A stretch of DNA of 64,000 bases, from assembly GCA_036346275.1 (NCBI GenBank), contig CM070717.1, positions 5,329,178 to 5,393,177 on the forward strand. The letters run 5' to 3'. Source of the stretch: Otatea glauca. Taxonomy: Eukaryota > Streptophyta > Magnoliopsida > Poales > Poaceae. Positions 1 through 9,038 of this stretch are shown piece by piece; positions within the stretch are counted from its first letter, which is position 1, and every line of letters starts with the position of its first letter. The translations under genes and the position numbers were made by a program. Under the pieces are notes generated by a model. The model was not told the origin of the DNA and searched no databases. It saw only the letters and a program-made list of their open reading frames with translations.

Positions 1-51
1 ATATATATCTTCTTTACTATCCATTGGATGAGCTTTTAGGGGGCCTGCCCC

Positions 52-180
52 ACATATGCCTGGAGTATTTCCAAGGGGGATGCATCCTCTTCTTTCTGAA
101 GTATGTCATGGTTGGTACAGCCCACTTGTTCTTCTACTCATGACATGGAATACAAAGTCCCATGCAACAATAATAAAATA
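52..180 (+). repeat. Direct repeat, copy 1
   Basis: About 129 bp that recur at 1123-1253 with few substitutions and small indels. Shared landmarks are ACATATGCCTGGAGTATTTC at the start and CAACAATAATAAAATA at the end. The ends are not TG...CA and no TSD is evident, so this looks like a segmental duplication, not an LTR pair. Confidence 0.8.
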
Positions 181-1122
181 TGAGAAGAACTGATTTGTTA
201 GATAGATACTGGTAATACGCCCGTGTGTTGCAACGGAATTACAAAGGAGAGTGATATACATTATTGAGAGATTCTAAATCATATACAAAACACATCATTC
301 TGGATATGGATGGTCTAATTTCTACAGTAATATATTTATAAATGATTTGCGGTTCCAGAGCTCGGCAGAGGCGGGCTGATAGGTGAGGCCGGGTTCGGGG
401 GTTGGCTTGAAGGAAGTTTATTTGGAATATAACAGCTTTCCTTCCATCTTAGCCATTTATGTTAGATCTAATGGATCAGTTAATTTAGAGGAGAACGGAC
501 GACCGCTACTAACTCCTAATTAGATGTAGTAGAAATATGTTGGTGCCCATCGACTTTCAGCAGCCAAAACATCGCGCTATAGATATCACCATACCATACA
601 GCAAACTGGGTAGAATTTCCGCCGCATCTATACATGGGACAAACAATAAGAAAAAGGCATAACAAAAGAGAAGAAATTGAAACATTGATGGCTTCCTGAT
701 AGCCGGCCCAGCCCATTGGTGGCAAGCCCAAGCCCAAATCCTCAGACTAGCTAGTAAAGGCTTCACAACCCTGCCCAGGCCCAGCCAATTAATAAACATC
801 ATTACAACAGTCCTGTCTCACATTAATTTCCCTACATCTGTAGTCAAACACAATGTTTACTTGCAAGCTATACCAAGCTGCGTTCATTCGGAGTTTTCAT
901 TTTTTTTTTTTTTTAAAAACTACATTCAGTCAGAATGAGCAGTGCAGCTTGAAGTGTGTCCACCCTAGTATACTTTACAATTCTAGTTAGTAGGTAAAAC
1001 ACTAGCTTAACACTTTATGTTTACTGAGCTAGCTGATGAATACTACTCCCTTCACTTCACTCCAAATATCTGAGGATCAGATTAGGCACATCCAAAGAAA
1101 GGCATACATATATGATGATGGT

Positions 1123-1253
1123 ACATATGCCTGGAGTATTTCCAAAGGGGGATGCATCCTCTTCTTTCTAAAGTTTGTCATGGCTGGTACAGCCCACTTG
1201 TTCTTCTACTCATGACATGGAGATACAAAGTACCATGCAACAATAATAAAATA
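1123..1253 (+). repeat. Direct repeat, copy 2
   Basis: Second copy of the block at 52-180, in the same orientation, starting about 1.07 kb further on. The 942 bp between the copies are not a recognisable element. A local tandem duplication followed by divergence would explain it. Confidence 0.8.
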
Positions 1254-1490
1254 CAAAATGACAAGTCGTAATCAAGTGCCACGATAATACTATATAGTAG
1301 AGGCATAAGGGCCGTCCGATGCCGATCCGAGCAGCCATGCACGATGCAGCACTACTTATCTTCCAGGCATGTTCACTGGGAGAAGCTTTCAGAGTATGAA
1401 CCTTACGAGGAGATGCCTCTCGTAGCCATCCGATCATGCACCGACATTGGTAAAATTGTGATCAGATGGTAACAAGAGATAGATGATAAC

Positions 1491-1533
1491 CTTCTATGGA
1501 TAGTTGGGAATCAATTCCAACTATCCATAGAAG
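1491..1533. repeat. Near-perfect 20-bp-arm hairpin followed by a T-tract
   Basis: CTTCTATGGATAGTTGG on the left is answered by its reverse complement ending in CCATAGAAG. The arms are about 20 bp with one unpaired G and a loop of about 2 bases. A run of eight T follows at 1535-1542. The copy of the arm is too exact to be chance. It could be a snap-back replication product or the remnant of a foldback element. Confidence 0.75.
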
Positions 1534-1613
1534 ATTTTTTTTCCCCGCTAGCTCCTTGTGAATCTTGGTTGTTTGGTTCAGTTATCTATGTGCATCTTGG
1601 TTACCTTGTTCAG

Positions 1614-1779
1614 TTAGGGCTTGTTTGGCTACTAGGTTAGAATTTCCTCAGGGGATTTAATCTCTTAAAGTCCTGCTTGGATGAGTGGTAATTCCTTGAG
1701 AGGTTTTAGGATTTGGTTCAAATTTAAACTAAATCCTAAAACATTCCAATAAAATACTCCTAATCCAAACACTCCCTAA
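1614..1779. mobile_element. Tourist/hAT-like MITE (about 166 bp)
   Basis: The left end TTAGGGCTTGTTTGG is matched by the inverted right end CCAAACACTCCCTAA, with a few mismatches. The interior is A/T-rich and non-coding. Size, terminal inverted repeats and the TTA/TAA at the edges fit a small non-autonomous DNA transposon of the kind abundant in grasses. The superfamily is uncertain because the duplication boundary overlaps the terminal repeat. Confidence 0.6.
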
Positions 1780-2933
1780 GGCTTATTTGGGAAGCCCAAA
1801 TTCTCAGCCTAGGTATTTGGTTAATCACCACAATTCCAGGGGAAAACTACTCCACCAAAGGGATTAATCCCTTGCTGCATTTGTCAAAGGCTGGGGGAAA
1901 ATATGAAAAACAGAGAAAGAAAGCATTATGGGTATGGAGGAGCCATTGCTAGCTACGGTGACGGTGCTTGTTTGCACATTGTTGAAGTATATTACTCATC
2001 TTTTCTTGTCAACCTAAGTTTTTAAGAGAATTGGTTAGTACATACAACTCAATATAATACAGAGTCAAGAGGTCTTGAATTCAATACTCGGCTAACATAA
2101 TTCTTTGAAAGAGAAAATGGTTTATATACAAAGACGAAAGGGCAAATGACAGCTCCAACACGGAGAGAGAGCTCAAGACATTGTGTCTAGCCAGCCTAAT
2201 AAATTTTGTCTACGGTGCTCTTGAACTCGATGCATACACGCAGAACGAGCTCATTCATCAATAACCTTTTTCAGTTTTATATACTCGGAGCGTCGACGAT
2301 TGTAATATCCAAAAAATTTGACCTATAATTTCGCTCACATGCATTTTTGTGATTTTCTGAATTTATTGGATTTTTTCAGTAATTATTTGAATTCATTTTA
2401 ATTAAGTATATTGAACCTTTGGTGAAAACTAATTATATATAGATAAGAATAATATGAAGTTTTGTCAAAAATATTTTATTTAAGTTCAGAATGTTTCAAG
2501 GTATTTATGAGGATTTTCTTGGATTTTTCCTGATATTTTTATTGCCTTAAATTAATTAATCTAATTTCGGGAATTATTTTAATTCAAAAAGCTTTTGAAA
2601 AATCTTGAACAAGATCTTGGGCCAAGCCCAAGACTTGTCGCGTCGTGAGCCCGTCGTCGCGCCTGTTCACTGCTCACCGCGCCGCCGCCGCGCGCCCAGT
2701 TAGATCAAGATCGTGCGGTTAAGATCATGCGGTGTTGGTTTGGAAAGATTTGATCGCATCCGTTGATTTTGGAAGGTGCGGATTGGATTGGATCGGCCGA
2801 GATCTAATCGTGGCCTCTCATTGCAGATCGGACGGCTCTCGGTCGTCGTCTCCGATTCGGTTTCCGAATCCGCCGCCGCTTGTCGTCGTCGCCGCGTGAT
2901 TTAGGGTTTCCTTCCCTGCGCGCATGCCGAGGC

Positions 2934-2941
2934 TATAAAAG
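2934..2941 (+). promoter_or_regulatory. TATA box of LTR A
   Basis: TATAAAAG lies in the context GAGGCTATAAAAGCC. The same box stands at the equivalent place in LTR E (29334) and the D 3' LTR (62460), and reversed in solo LTR G (13798). It is the likely core promoter of retroelement transcription, with the RNA start probably about 30 bp downstream. Confidence 0.75.
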
Positions 2942-3289
2942 CCGCAGCCCGCACTCCAATGTTCCTCGTTCCCTTGCGCAGCCAGTAGCTCTAGCCTCTT
3001 CGCTGCTTTTATTTGCCGTGCGCCGCCAGAGCTCATTGTAGTTCTTTGCTGTGCCGCCGCCGAGCCTCCTCCCGCCGAATCGGTTCCGGATCTGGGTCGC
3101 TGTTCCAAGACGCGTCGAGGCTGCCACTTATTCTCGCCGAGTCGCGCCAAACGCCGTTCGGGTAGTCGTCTTCCTCCGCTCGGTGCAAGCCCGCCGCGTG
3201 TCTCGGAGCTTGCGCGGCCGTTGGATCTTCGCCAACCGTCCGGATCAAGCCACGTCGCTTCTTCAGCGGTGTTCGCTCGGGTATATTTC

Positions 3290-3300
3290 TAACCGTTAGA
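3290..3300 (-). promoter_or_regulatory. MSA-type MYB3R site in LTR A
   Basis: TAACCGTTAGA is the exact reverse complement of a TCYAACGGYYA sequence, the plant mitosis-specific activator consensus bound by three-repeat MYB factors. It lies about 350 bp downstream of the TATA box. A near match (10 of 11) follows at 3342-3352. Function is inferred only from the motif. Confidence 0.5.
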
Positions 3301-3486
3301 TTCGAATAGACATTCGGATTGAGACGCGTGCGCGTAGTGTGTCACCGTTGGATCGTCTCGCAGATGTGCGACGCGTGTCGGTCGCGGTACCAAGCATCGT
3401 CGCGCCGGTGCATCGTGGACGGCGTGTGCCGTGGACTGGTCCATAGACCGAGCGACGTGGCGCAATTTGATTGGCCCACGATCGCG

Positions 3487-3496
3487 ATGACGTCAT
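3487..3496. promoter_or_regulatory. TGACGTCA palindrome in LTR A
   Basis: ATGACGTCAT is a perfect 10-bp palindrome of the CRE/bZIP type. ATTGG (inverted CCAAT) is close by at about 3470, and CCACGTGT (G-box-like) follows about 100 bp downstream. The same group recurs in D, B2, C2 and solo LTR G. Confidence 0.5.
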
Positions 3497-5525
3497 GCCG
3501 ATATCGATCGGTCCACAAAGACAGTATCTCGAGTCCACGATGGACGGCGTGTTTTCGTGGACTAAGTCTATGCGTCGAGGCGACGTGTCCGTCTCTGATT
3601 GGTCCACGTGTTGCTTGCGCATTAATCGGTAATTTCCAGTAGAAAAATAATTCGGGAAAATCGGTTTTTTTTTTCTAATTTCTGTATTTTCAGTATTTAT
3701 TCAAACTTCAAAAGGCTATATCTTTTGCATTTTAACTCGGATTTGAGTGATTCAAATTTCTAAAAATTTATAAAATCAAGATCTATTTATTGGTGAATTT
3801 TATTTTATTTTTGGAGTTTGTTTGCTCTCGGGTTTGGTGTTTATTTACTATTTTGGCATCGTTTCACGTAGACGTTGAACTGCTCGGTGATCCGGAGGAA
3901 GATTCGTCGCTCCAAGACCCAAGCTCAGATCAAGGCCAGCACCTACTCCAAGGCAAGTTGTGCTTTGATCATGTTGCACCTAATTTTCACCAAAATTGCT
4001 ATTTTATCTCTTAAACTTTATGCATGATATTTTATATGTATAAATGATTTCAATTAATCTGGGAATTAGATAATATGCCTATTTGAATTAAATCATACCT
4101 TGTCAATTTTATGACATGATCTATTTGTCACCCTAGGATGTGGAATTATAGTTGGTTAATATTGATAATCAACTTTGGGCTAGTTAGACCGTCATAGATT
4201 GCTTAGCCATGCCACGTCATCACATGTGTCCGAATGTTGATACTTAATTTTGACTAATGGAATATGGAACAATGTTTATGAATTGGTGTGTCGTGTCGTC
4301 ACACGTTGATATCAAGTTGTCGTGGCAAGGAGGTCACACATCTAGATTGAAATGTTGATGGCATGTGGTGCTTGGTAATCAACCGGGTGGTAATGATTTT
4401 AGATTGGGGCAAGTGGCAAGGGCGGTGTGCCAAGGTGGGCGGGGTTGGCGGGGGTATGTGGAAGTCTTGCCTTAATCACCTTAAGGACTTAACCTTGCAA
4501 GCCTTTGACTGAGTCCTTGCAACCACATGTCCGGAATGGGACTGACCTAGTTGAATAATTTGTGAAACCTAGATTTGATCTTGTCGTGGTGAATAGTGAG
4601 TCCCGGTTACGGTTTAACTCACATGGCGCAAGAGGGGGCCTGTTGTGGTGGTTTAACCCTTGATGTTGAAACCTTAGCGAGCAAGATCTTGGGTCTAGGT
4701 GTAGCATTGTAAAGGCTTTGTTACGATCACTCGCCTTGGTGGTGTTTGGTTGTATCGTGTGGGTAAAGTGCATAACCTCTGCAGAGTGTACAATCTATTC
4801 GAATAGCCGTGCTCACGGTATTGGGCAAGGCTCGGGAATTACAGTTAAGGGTTAGATTTTTGTTAAACAAAAACCTATTGGGATGGCAATATGCCATGGA
4901 AGGTGGAAATTGATTTAGGATTAGTAACTTGGTGTATTTCAGAAATACCGAATTTATTAATTACTGTATTTGTTTTACTGCTTTCTAATCTATTTATTAT
5001 ATTCTTGTTAAATGCTGCTTTATTGCAAAATAGCCATATTAGCCATTCCTTTGGATTAAGCCAAGCATATAGAATATTAGACTTGCATTGCTGTGCACAA
5101 CTTGTTGAGTGCTTTATGTACTCACCCCAACAACAACAACTTCAGAAGAGGAGGAATCTACGCCCTTCGTGGAGGAGGATTATAGGGATGCGAATGCTTA
5201 GGGTCCGAGCCTCATCAGTTGCCTGCGGTGAACTGGGGAGCTGCTACGCTTAATTATTTTTCATTCTTTGCTTATTTGCTATTTCTTTTATAAGCCCTGT
5301 GTGGCAATAATCATGTAAGACAACAGTTACTATTAATTATTAAAGTTATGCTATATTCCGCTGTGTATGGCTATGATAGCATCTATGTTGAGCCTGTGTG
5401 CTCTAGCGTGATCCTGGACTAGTGCGGTATACACAGAGGGTCCGGATTTTCAAATTCGGGTCCCGACAACGATAGGCCGTGCACTGTGCAATGGAGTTAT
5501 CTATTGATCAAGTACCATGATATAT

Positions 5526-6013
5526 TACTACAAAATATCAGATCACTATCGGTTCCAAACTGGCATCACTGTCGGATATTGAAACCGACCATCTTGTATT
5601 CTACGTAAGTCACAAGTTATGCGATTTTTGCGAGCGTGCGGTTGCTAGAACTTGAACTCGTGACCTGATGCTCTGTGTGAACTCCTCTTACCATCTCACA
5701 TAACATGCACTTCTCAAGTACTATAAGATATATTTTCTTGTCCCTTCATATCCGAAAGTTTCAATGATTATTTGGACATCTAAATGACTTCAAATAAAAA
5801 AGTTGTCAACTAAAAAGTTGTAGATCTCATCGAGAGCTATAATTTTCATATAAATTTTGTCTCCAACCAACTCCGTATGAAAAAATTATGATTTTTGAAA
5901 AATATTATCACTGCGGGTTCATATTCTGAACCAGCAGTGATACTATTATCACTGCTGGTTCGTAAGCCGAACCAGCAGTGATACTTCCTCTATTATCACT
6001 ATCGGTTCTTGTT
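5526..6013. mobile_element. Truncated non-autonomous CACTA-type fragment
   Basis: The left edge reads TACTACAAAATATCA, one base off a CACTACAAAA terminus. It is followed at once by CACTATCGG/CACTGTCGG-type subterminal motifs. Near the right edge, motifs such as ATCACTGCTGGTTCG and AACCAGCAGTGATA alternate in opposite orientation (about 5910-6010). The interior is A/T-rich with no transposase. The right terminal repeat is missing; the sequence passes straight into copia coding sequence at about 6030. It was probably a CACTA derivative that lost its right end in a deletion or rearrangement. Confidence 0.65.
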
Positions 6014-6029
6014 CGGCCAAGCATTTATG

Positions 6030-7132
6030 CTGGAAGAAGGGATACTTGAATAATGATGATTATCCCTGTGTGTTCATAAAGAAATCCCAGAATGGATTCT
6101 GTATCATCTCAGTATATGTCGATGATCTGAATATCATCGGAACCACAGAGGAGATAAAGGAAGCAAGTGCTTACCTCACGACGGAGTTTGAGATGAAAGA
6201 TTTGGGTAAAACCAAATTTTGCTTAGGCCTGCAGTTAGAGCATTTCCTGGAAGGAATTCTTGTACACCAGTCTTCCTATACTCAGAAGGTATTAGAAAGG
6301 TTTAATATGGATAAATCGCATCCTTTAAAAAACCCCATGGTCGTGAAATCCCTTGAAGTGGATAAAGACCCTTTCAGACGAAGGATGAAAAACGAGGAAG
6401 TCTTAGGACCTGAAGTTCCATATCTAAGTGCTATTGGAGCACTTACGTATCTCGTGAATTGCACAAGGCCTGATATTGCATTCGCTGTGAATTTGCTAGT
6501 AAGACACAGTGTAGCCCAACAAGAAGACATTGGGCTGGTGTTAAGACTTTACTCAGATACCTCCAAGGTACTCAAGATCTTGGATTATTTTTCCAGAAGA
6601 ACCAAGACTTAACCATGGTGGGATACACGGATGCTGGCTACCTATCTGATCCCCACAATGCCAAATCACAGACTGATTTGTGTTTCTCTGCGGTGGTGCA
6701 GCCGTTTCTTGGCGGTCTTGTAAACAGACTTTGGTGGCTACTTCTACCAACCACTCAGAGATCATAGCTCTGTATGAAGCCTCACATGAATATGTTTGGC
6801 TACGATGTGTGATTAACCACATCTAGAAGTCATGTGGCCTTAAAACCATCGATATCCCCACAATTATCTATGAAGATAATACTGCTTGTGTTGCACAAAT
6901 GCAATTGGACTATGTAAAGAGTAATATCACGAAGCATATTGCTCCTAAGTTATTCTATCCTCACGAACTCCAGAAGAACGGTGAGATAAAGATCTTGCAA
7001 ACTAAGTCATGTGAAAATCTTGCAGATTTATTTACTAAGTCCTTGCCCAAATCCACATTTCAAAGATGTGTTAAAGGCATTGGAATGAGAAGCCTTAGAG
7101 ATATGCAAAGTTCAAGAGGAGTGAACCCTTGA
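6030..7132 (+). pseudogene. Copia polyprotein remnant (RT C-terminal part and RNase H)
   Basis: Encodes the C-terminal part of a Ty1-copia reverse transcriptase, with the catalytic YVDD motif at 6115-6126 and the family stretch FEMKDLGKTKFCLGLQLEH. Degraded RNase H follows, and the conserved end includes YVKSNITKHI and CENLADLFTKSLP (6899-7132). The first open segment runs to 6612. Frameshifts and stops then break the frame between about 6530 and 6900. Everything upstream (gag, protease, integrase, most of RT) is absent; the left break abuts the CACTA-type fragment. It is closely related to the copia element at 25460-46020 but is a separate insertion. Confidence 0.9.
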
Positions 7133-7378
7133 ACCATAACCCTTATGGTGATCCTGAAGATCCTAATTTAAATCTAGAAGATTATAAGTTGTACTCTTTT
7201 TCCTTAGTGAGTTTTCTTAAAGTTTCTCACATAAAGGTTTTTAACGAGGCAACTAGTGCAACATAAAGTGCGAGTGCAATGTACTCTTTTCTCCATCTCC
7301 TTTTTCCCACTTGGTTTTTGAGTGGAGTTTTTAACGGGACATGTGCATTACGCTGTATTCACCCAAGGGGGAAAGCTA

Positions 7379-7611
7379 TGAGATAAGATTTCTGTAACCG
7401 ATTCGGTTACTATCTATCTCTTATTTGTGGGCGAATCCAAACTCATCTCTTATATTTTTTTCTATATATTGGGCTCCCCCCATGTAAAAGATAAGTTGAA
7501 TAAAGCGAGAGAGTTTCACCCCCTATATTCCGTGTGCTCTTTTTCCTATTCGTGTGATCCTGTTGGTGTGCTGTTGATTGATCGTGGGTGAATGGACTAC
7601 GTTTTACAACA
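7379..7611 (+). mobile_element. 3' LTR of the truncated copia element
   Basis: After the coding end there is a spacer with ATGTGCATTACG-like sequence, then a polypurine tract (AAGGGGGAAAG, about 7365-7375). A short LTR begins TGAGATAAG and ends about ACAACA. It contains a TATATATTGG box (about 7465) and an AATAAAG signal (about 7499). The exact end is uncertain by a few bases because no 5' LTR remains for comparison. Confidence 0.65.
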
Positions 7612-7660
7612 GTTGCCACGTGGTAATAACATTAGTAGATTTATCATAGAATAATTTTCT
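7612..7660. other. Short junction between copia LTR and truncated gypsy unit
   Basis: About 50 bp that I can assign neither to the copia LTR nor to the gypsy internal region. It could be host DNA or breakpoint filler. Confidence 0.3.
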
Positions 7661-8410
7661 CCACAGCGAATGCTCATCAGCAGTATGGAGCAATTGATCC
7701 CATGCTCATCAGCGGTATGGAGCAATTCCTTCACAACTGGAGCAATTGATCACATGCTCATCAGTGGTATGGCCTATTTCTACACAGCGAATGCATGCAC
7801 GATCTTCTGACTTGTCTGGCTGGTAACACTTCAGAGAACATCGTGCGGATTTGAACGAGTGCGGGATAGAATTCTTTTCTGAATTCATTGTGACCACACT
7901 GTCCTCTGGTGAAACAAAGAGATAACGAAAAATAGCGACAAACTATCTCCAAGTGATATTCTGCGGGGCTTCATGGTTAGCATAATATTCCTTCCACCAT
8001 TCAGCAGCAATTCCTTGTAACTGATAAGAAGTATACAAGACCCTCTCATCATCTTTACACTGAGCAATGAGCAGCTTCCTCTCAATAGTATTGATCCAAT
8101 CATCAGCTTCCGATGGTGAAACATTTCCAGAAAAAGTCGGCGGACGAGTCCTTATGAATTTTGATAACATTGAGTAAGAATAAGGATCATTGATGACAGC
8201 CTGAGATGTATTGCTGGCGTTGGCTTGATTAGTCATGTTCTGCATTTGATTCATCATTGGATGCATCAACCGAGTCTGAACAGCTAAAAACTCTCTGAAA
8301 TTCTGCATATCCATCTGCGCTAACGGTTGAAAAACTGGTCCATCATTGGGGTTCTCACTGAGTTGATTATCACTTTCGCTGACTCCGTTGCTTCCAACAG
8401 TCTGAACCAT
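7661..8410 (-). pseudogene. Partial gag of a second family-B gypsy unit
   Basis: Read right to left, this is the N-terminal half of the same gag found at 19065-20563. It starts at the same methionine and has the stretch RTRPPTFSGNVSPSEADDW. The open frame 8410-7943 ends at a stop after NITWR. Out-of-frame remnants continue to the zinc-knuckle region (CIRC...), where the unit is cut off. Between 7661 and 7760, short pieces of the knuckle region occur three times in scrambled order, marking a rearranged breakpoint. No protease, RT or integrase follows to the left; the copia LTR is there instead. Confidence 0.85.
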
Positions 8411-9024
8411 CTGCTTGATTGCTTCACATGGGTTAGGAAAAAGAGAAATAGCATAGGTAAGAAGCAGGAATCCTAAGACAGGGGAGATAGGTTTAACCCA
8501 ACATCTTAAGCAAACAAATATTGATAACTTGGTATGGTTGCTTATATAAGCCTAAGAGCTATGCAACACATCTGCACACTCAAGAATCAAGGAAGAACCA
8601 ATCAACCTAAGCACACAAAACTACCGTCTACATGGGCGGCAGCCTTAGCTTAAGAGACGCGACTCCACACATGAGTCTCAATCAAGCTACCAAAGCACTG
8701 GGTCTTCTAGCTTCGAAACACTTAGTAGATTTGCTCCTTCCTTGATCTCGACGATTTCTTCTTTCATGATCTTCGTGGTTAACAACAACACTTGTTACCT
8801 TCTCCTAAGGTGTGGCACATCGCTTTCTATTAGAGACATTTCTGTAAGATTTTAACTTGTTTCAGCAAGGTAAGAGAAAGAATTCTCAGCAAAGGAAAAG
8901 AATAGAAGAATGAGATAAGTCAAGAACATGTTATTCTTCCTGGTTAGTTCTTTCCTTTAAAAAATAACTTTGAATGTCCTATAGAGACGACCAGACTATC
9001 TAAGGTCAAGGCCTAAAGTCAGTA
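8411..9024 (-). other. Gypsy untranslated leader between PBS and partial gag
   Basis: Matches the leader at 20564-21181 of the complete family-B unit almost base for base. No reading frame of note. It confirms that the partial gag is a true 5' internal region lying beside its own PBS. Confidence 0.85.
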
Positions 9025-9038
9025 TGGCTCTGATACCA
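9025..9038 (-). promoter_or_regulatory. Primer binding site (initiator tRNA-Met)
   Basis: The complement reads TGGTATCAGAGCCA, the standard plant initiator tRNA-Met PBS. It is four bases from the LTR edge at 9043. The LTR to its right therefore acts as a 5' LTR for the leftward partial unit, while also carrying a PPT on its other side. Confidence 0.9.

Larger units (their letters stand above)
1..2295. other. Non-coding flank left of the first LTR
   Basis: No reading frame here has recognisable protein content. The longest ones (for example minus strand 516-802 and 1210-1437) are short, of mixed composition and show no motif. The stretch contains a duplicated 130-bp block, a snap-back hairpin and one MITE, listed separately. 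It has an A/T-rich intergenic character and a T-run near 900. It is the only sizeable piece that may be original host DNA. A phrase near 213-235 resembles sequence common in grass intergenic DNA, but I cannot assign it to a family. Confidence 0.5.
2301..5468 (+). mobile_element. Solo LTR 'A', Tekay/Del-type Ty3-gypsy
   Basis: A 3168-bp LTR beginning TGTAATATCC and ending GGGTCCCGACA. It is flanked on both sides by the 5-bp TSD ACGAT (2296-2300 and 5469-5473), so it is a complete solo LTR left by LTR-LTR recombination. It matches the LTRs of element D at 52954 and 61834 along its whole length, which fixes its orientation and family. The A/T-rich U3 start, a TATA box near 2934, a G/C-rich block and a long R/U5 part can be distinguished. 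A 74-codon frame (3790-4014) also occurs in both D LTRs, but that follows from recent common descent and is not evidence of a gene. Confidence 0.95.

Noticed and set aside
516..802. Two overlapping minus-strand frames in the left flank
   Set aside because: Short, overlapping in different frames and without motif; composition gives no sign of coding.
1210..1437. Minus-strand frame of 75 codons
   Set aside because: Could be an exon end, but it covers part of the 130-bp duplicated block and has no recognisable domain.
3790..4014. 74-codon frame present in three LTRs (also 54469-54693 and 63336-63560)
   Set aside because: The LTRs are recent copies of each other, so an equal frame is expected. 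No start context, domain or codon pattern supports a protein.
9025..9038. tRNA gene suggested by the tRNA-Met-like sequence
   Set aside because: Only the 14-base PBS is present beside an LTR; no cloverleaf can be formed.
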